Assembly (NCBI GenBank): GCA_036782995.1
Contig: DAIPXZ010000001.1
Coordinates: forward strand, 124,001 to 188,000
Origin: DAIPXZ01 sp036782995
GTDB taxonomy: Bacteria; Bacillota; Clostridia; Saccharofermentanales; Saccharofermentanaceae
Length of the DNA: 64,000 bases
Reading direction: 5' to 3'
Both the position numbers and the translations under genes were made by a program. The notes below the pieces were generated by a model. That model was given only the letters and a program-made list of their open reading frames with translations. It was not told the DNA's origin and made no database searches. Numbering within the stretch: the stretch's first letter is position 1; each line of letters opens with the position of its first letter. Shown here piece by piece: positions 61,932-64,000 of this stretch.

Positions 61932-62759
61932 TTACTTTCTACCCTTAACAATGTATTTGCTTGACTGCTTCTTCTTGTTTCTCGTCTTCTTGCCCAATGT
62001 CGGAACACCCCAAGGTGTAACAGGACCCGGCAGACCGATCGGAGACTTACCTTCACCACCACCATGCGGGTGATCGTTCGGGTTCATAACCACACCACGA
62101 ACGCTCGGGCGAACACCCAAGTGACGTTTACGGCCGGCTTTACCAAGAGAAACATTCTCATGCTCATTGTTACCGATTGTACCGATTGTTGCTCGGCAAA
62201 GAACGGATACCATACGTACTTCACCGGAAGGGAGACGTACCTGTGCGAAATCGTTTTCTTTTGCCATGAGCTGTGCGCTTGCGCCCGCTGTACGGACCAT
62301 TTGAGCACCCTTGCCCGGCTTCATCTCGATATTGTGAATCACAGTACCAACAGGAATGTTAGCAATCGGAAGTGCGTTACCGCTGACGATATCAGCATCA
62401 GCTCCGCTTACTACCTTGTCGCCTACCTTAGCGCCCTGAGGTGCTAGGATGTAGGACTTCAAACCATCAGCATATTGCAATAAAGCAAGGAAAGCTGTGC
62501 GGTTCGGATCGTACTCAATTGCAACGATTGTTGCAGGGATGCCATCCTTTGTTCTCTTCCAGTCAATTACACGAATCTTACGACGGTTTCCGCCGCCGAT
62601 GTGGCGAACGGTGATACGTCCGTAGCTGTTACGTCCGCCTGACTTGTTGCTGGCAACGAGCAGATTCTTCTCAGGATTCTTCTTGGTAAGTACCGAATAA
62701 TCCGTGACAGTCATCTGACGTCGAGCAGGAGAAGTTGGATTAAAATTCTTAACTGCCAT
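61932..62759 (-). CDS. rplB: 50S ribosomal protein L2
   Basis: 275 residues. Core protein near the peptidyl-transferase centre. KNPEKNLL, GGGNRRKIRVIDW and the conserved GVVMNPNDHPHGGGEGKSPIG with its histidine are present. Confidence 0.98.
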   Translation of the reverse strand: MAVKNFNPTSPARRQMTVTDYSVLTKKNPEKNLLVASNKSGGRNSYGRITVRHIGGGNRRKIRVIDWKRTKDGIPATIVAIEYDPNRTAFLALLQYADGLKSYILAPQGAKVGDKVVSGADADIVSGNALPIANIPVGTVIHNIEMKPGKGAQMVRTAGASAQLMAKENDFAQVRLPSGEVRMVSVLCRATIGTIGNNEHENVSLGKAGRKRHLGVRPSVRGVVMNPNDHPHGGGEGKSPIGLPGPVTPWGVPTLGKKTRNKKKQSSKYIVKGRK

Positions 62760-62789
62760 CTTTTTTCACTCCTTCACTAATCAGGCCGA

Positions 62790-63146
62790 TTACTGGCCAA
62801 ATCCAAATTCTTCAATGGATGTCTTGTACTTCGTGGCAACCTTTGTGGACTTGCCACCCTTGCCTAAGTAAGAATCATCCTTTGCTTCTGTAGCGATCGT
62901 AACGATTGCCTTCTTCCAAGACGGTGTGAAGCCGGAAACATAACGCTGTCTCTTCTCTTTACCGTCGTAACGTGTGGTATTCACTGCGATTACCTTAACG
63001 CCGAACAATTGTTGAACTGCATTGCGAATGTCCGTCTTTGTTGCATCTTTTGCTACTTCAAAAGCGTACTTTCCCAATTCAATCTCACCTGCACTCTTTT
63101 CTGTTAAAAGAGGCTTAATGATGATGTCTTGCGGTGCCTTACTCAT
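62790..63146 (-). CDS. rplW: 50S ribosomal protein L23
   Basis: 118 residues, about 20 longer than usual because of a C-terminal Gly/Lys-rich tail. DIIIKPLLTEKSAGEIELGKYAFEV and VNTTRYDGKEKRQR are typical. Docking site for trigger factor and SRP. It overlaps rplD by ATGA. Confidence 0.97.
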   Translation of the reverse strand: MSKAPQDIIIKPLLTEKSAGEIELGKYAFEVAKDATKTDIRNAVQQLFGVKVIAVNTTRYDGKEKRQRYVSGFTPSWKKAIVTIATEAKDDSYLGKGGKSTKVATKYKTSIEEFGFGQ

Positions 63147-63766
63147 ACGTACACCTCCTGAATCTTTTCTGCTGCTTCCTTCGTCATGATGAAGGAATCA
63201 TACTTCAAAATATCGAAGACGTTGATTGTGTTGGTAAAAGCTGTCTTCACAGTAGGAATGTTTCTTGCAGACAATTCTACGTTTTCGTTCTTCTCACCGA
63301 GAACAACAAGTGCAGAATCCGCAACCTTCAAAGCCTTCAAAACGTCAACCATCTTCTTGGTCTTGATTTCATCGAAAGCAAGTCCGTCTACAACGATGAC
63401 TTTGTTATCGATCATCTTCGCGGAGAAAGCAGACTTCATTGCAAGTCTTCTTACCTTCTTCGGAATGGTATAGCTGTAATCTCTCGGCTTTGGCCCAAAG
63501 ATGATGCCGCCACCGACGTATTGTGCAGAACGTGTAGAACCGTGACGAGCACGACCAGTACCCTTCTGACGATATGGGCGCTTACCGCCGCCTCTGACTT
63601 CGCTTCTTGTCTTAGTGGAGTGTGTTCCCTGACGACGATTTGCAAGAATGTTTAAAACAACTGCATGCATCGCGGACTTGTTTGGCTCAATTCCGAAGAT
63701 ATCATCGGAAAGTTCCATCTGTCCTGTAACGGCTCCACTCAGATTATAGATATCTATTTTAGCCAT
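63143..63766 (-). CDS. rplD: 50S ribosomal protein L4
   Basis: 207 residues. Globular part with an extended tunnel loop: RQGTHSTKTRSEVRGGGKRPYRQKGTGRARHGSTRSAQYVGG region is the hallmark (residues about 45-85). In E. coli it represses the S10 operon. Confidence 0.98.
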   Translation of the reverse strand: MAKIDIYNLSGAVTGQMELSDDIFGIEPNKSAMHAVVLNILANRRQGTHSTKTRSEVRGGGKRPYRQKGTGRARHGSTRSAQYVGGGIIFGPKPRDYSYTIPKKVRRLAMKSAFSAKMIDNKVIVVDGLAFDEIKTKKMVDVLKALKVADSALVVLGEKNENVELSARNIPTVKTAFTNTINVFDILKYDSFIMTKEAAEKIQEVYV

Positions 63767-63791
63767 TTTTCTCGTTCCTCCTTATGCCGGA

Positions 63792-64000
63792 TTATTTCGC
63801 CTTGACGGATGACTTAATGGAAAGTACGCCACCCTTCGGGCCTGGGACCGCGCCTTTAAGAACGAGAATCCCTCTCTCACCGTCCACAAGGACGACACTC
63901 AAATTTTGAACTGTGCAATGATCAACACCCATATGTCCAGGCATCTTCTTGCCCTTAATAACACGAGCAGGTGTTGTGTTTGCGCCCATGGAACCAACAC
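63792..64000 (-). CDS. rplC: 50S ribosomal protein L3, C-terminal part (5' end outside window)
   Basis: About 69 codons seen up to the window edge, reading through the right end in frame (VGSMGANTTPARVIKGKKMPGHMG). This GS-x-GA...P-RV-KGKKM-GHMG segment and the VPGPKGG end are diagnostic of L3. rpsJ and the rest of rplC must lie to the right. Confidence 0.96.
   Translation of the reverse strand, partial: VGSMGANTTPARVIKGKKMPGHMGVDHCTVQNLSVVLVDGERGILVLKGAVPGPKGGVLSIKSSVKAK

Overview
The window looks like chromosome of an anaerobic, low-to-mid GC Gram-positive bacterium of the Bacillota, most likely class Clostridia. Pointers are the end of an Rnf operon (rnfE-rnfA-rnfB), a single-chain pyruvate:ferredoxin oxidoreductase, a DnaD-type primosome gene beside a DnaC/DnaI-like loader, an ECF transporter core behind rplQ, and Cys4 zinc-binding forms of S4, S14, L28, L36 and adenylate kinase. 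Species cannot be named from the sequence. Coding density is very high; no gap exceeds about 240 bases. I see no tRNA, rRNA, insertion sequence, prophage, CRISPR array or transcription-factor gene.

Layout. 1-2.0 kb (+): end of the Rnf operon, then rpmB with its own promoter and terminator. 2.0-6.0 kb (-): dnaD-like, dnaC-like, acpS and a membrane-anchored SH3/NlpC-like protein whose catalytic residues are lost. 6.2-13.2 kb (-): pyruvate:ferredoxin oxidoreductase, gpmI and a VanW-family envelope protein. 13.4-43.5 kb: a large surface-glycan locus. 43.7-48.8 kb (-): cyclophilin, truA, a ROK sugar kinase, ecfT and a fused ecfA1-ecfA2. 48.9-64.0 kb (-): the S10-spc-alpha ribosomal supercluster from the end of rplC to rplQ, including secY, adk, map, infA and rpoA.

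The glycan locus holds a complete GDP-D-rhamnose route from mannose-6-phosphate (phosphohexomutase, ManC, Gmd, Rmd), a polyprenyl-phosphate sugar transferase to start chains, about ten glycosyltransferases of families GT2 and GT4 (one with two GT domains), a Wzm/Wzt-type ABC exporter whose ATPase carries a C-terminal glycan-binding domain, and an FkbM methyltransferase with a long coiled coil. The logic resembles the ABC-transporter-dependent O-polysaccharides of Gram-negatives and the S-layer glycans of Geobacillus and Aneurinibacillus: build a rhamnan/mannan on undecaprenyl carrier, cap it by methylation, recognise it through the Wzt C-domain and export it. Two GT-C-type membrane proteins and a divergent CsbB/YfhO-like pair suggest further lipid-linked glycosylation outside the membrane.

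Starts were moved to the Shine-Dalgarno-supported codon where the longest frame was implausible (dnaD-like, VanW, several glycosyltransferases, manC, ecfT, rpoA, adk, map, rpsM, rpmC, rplR). rpmD and rpmJ were read directly from the bases.
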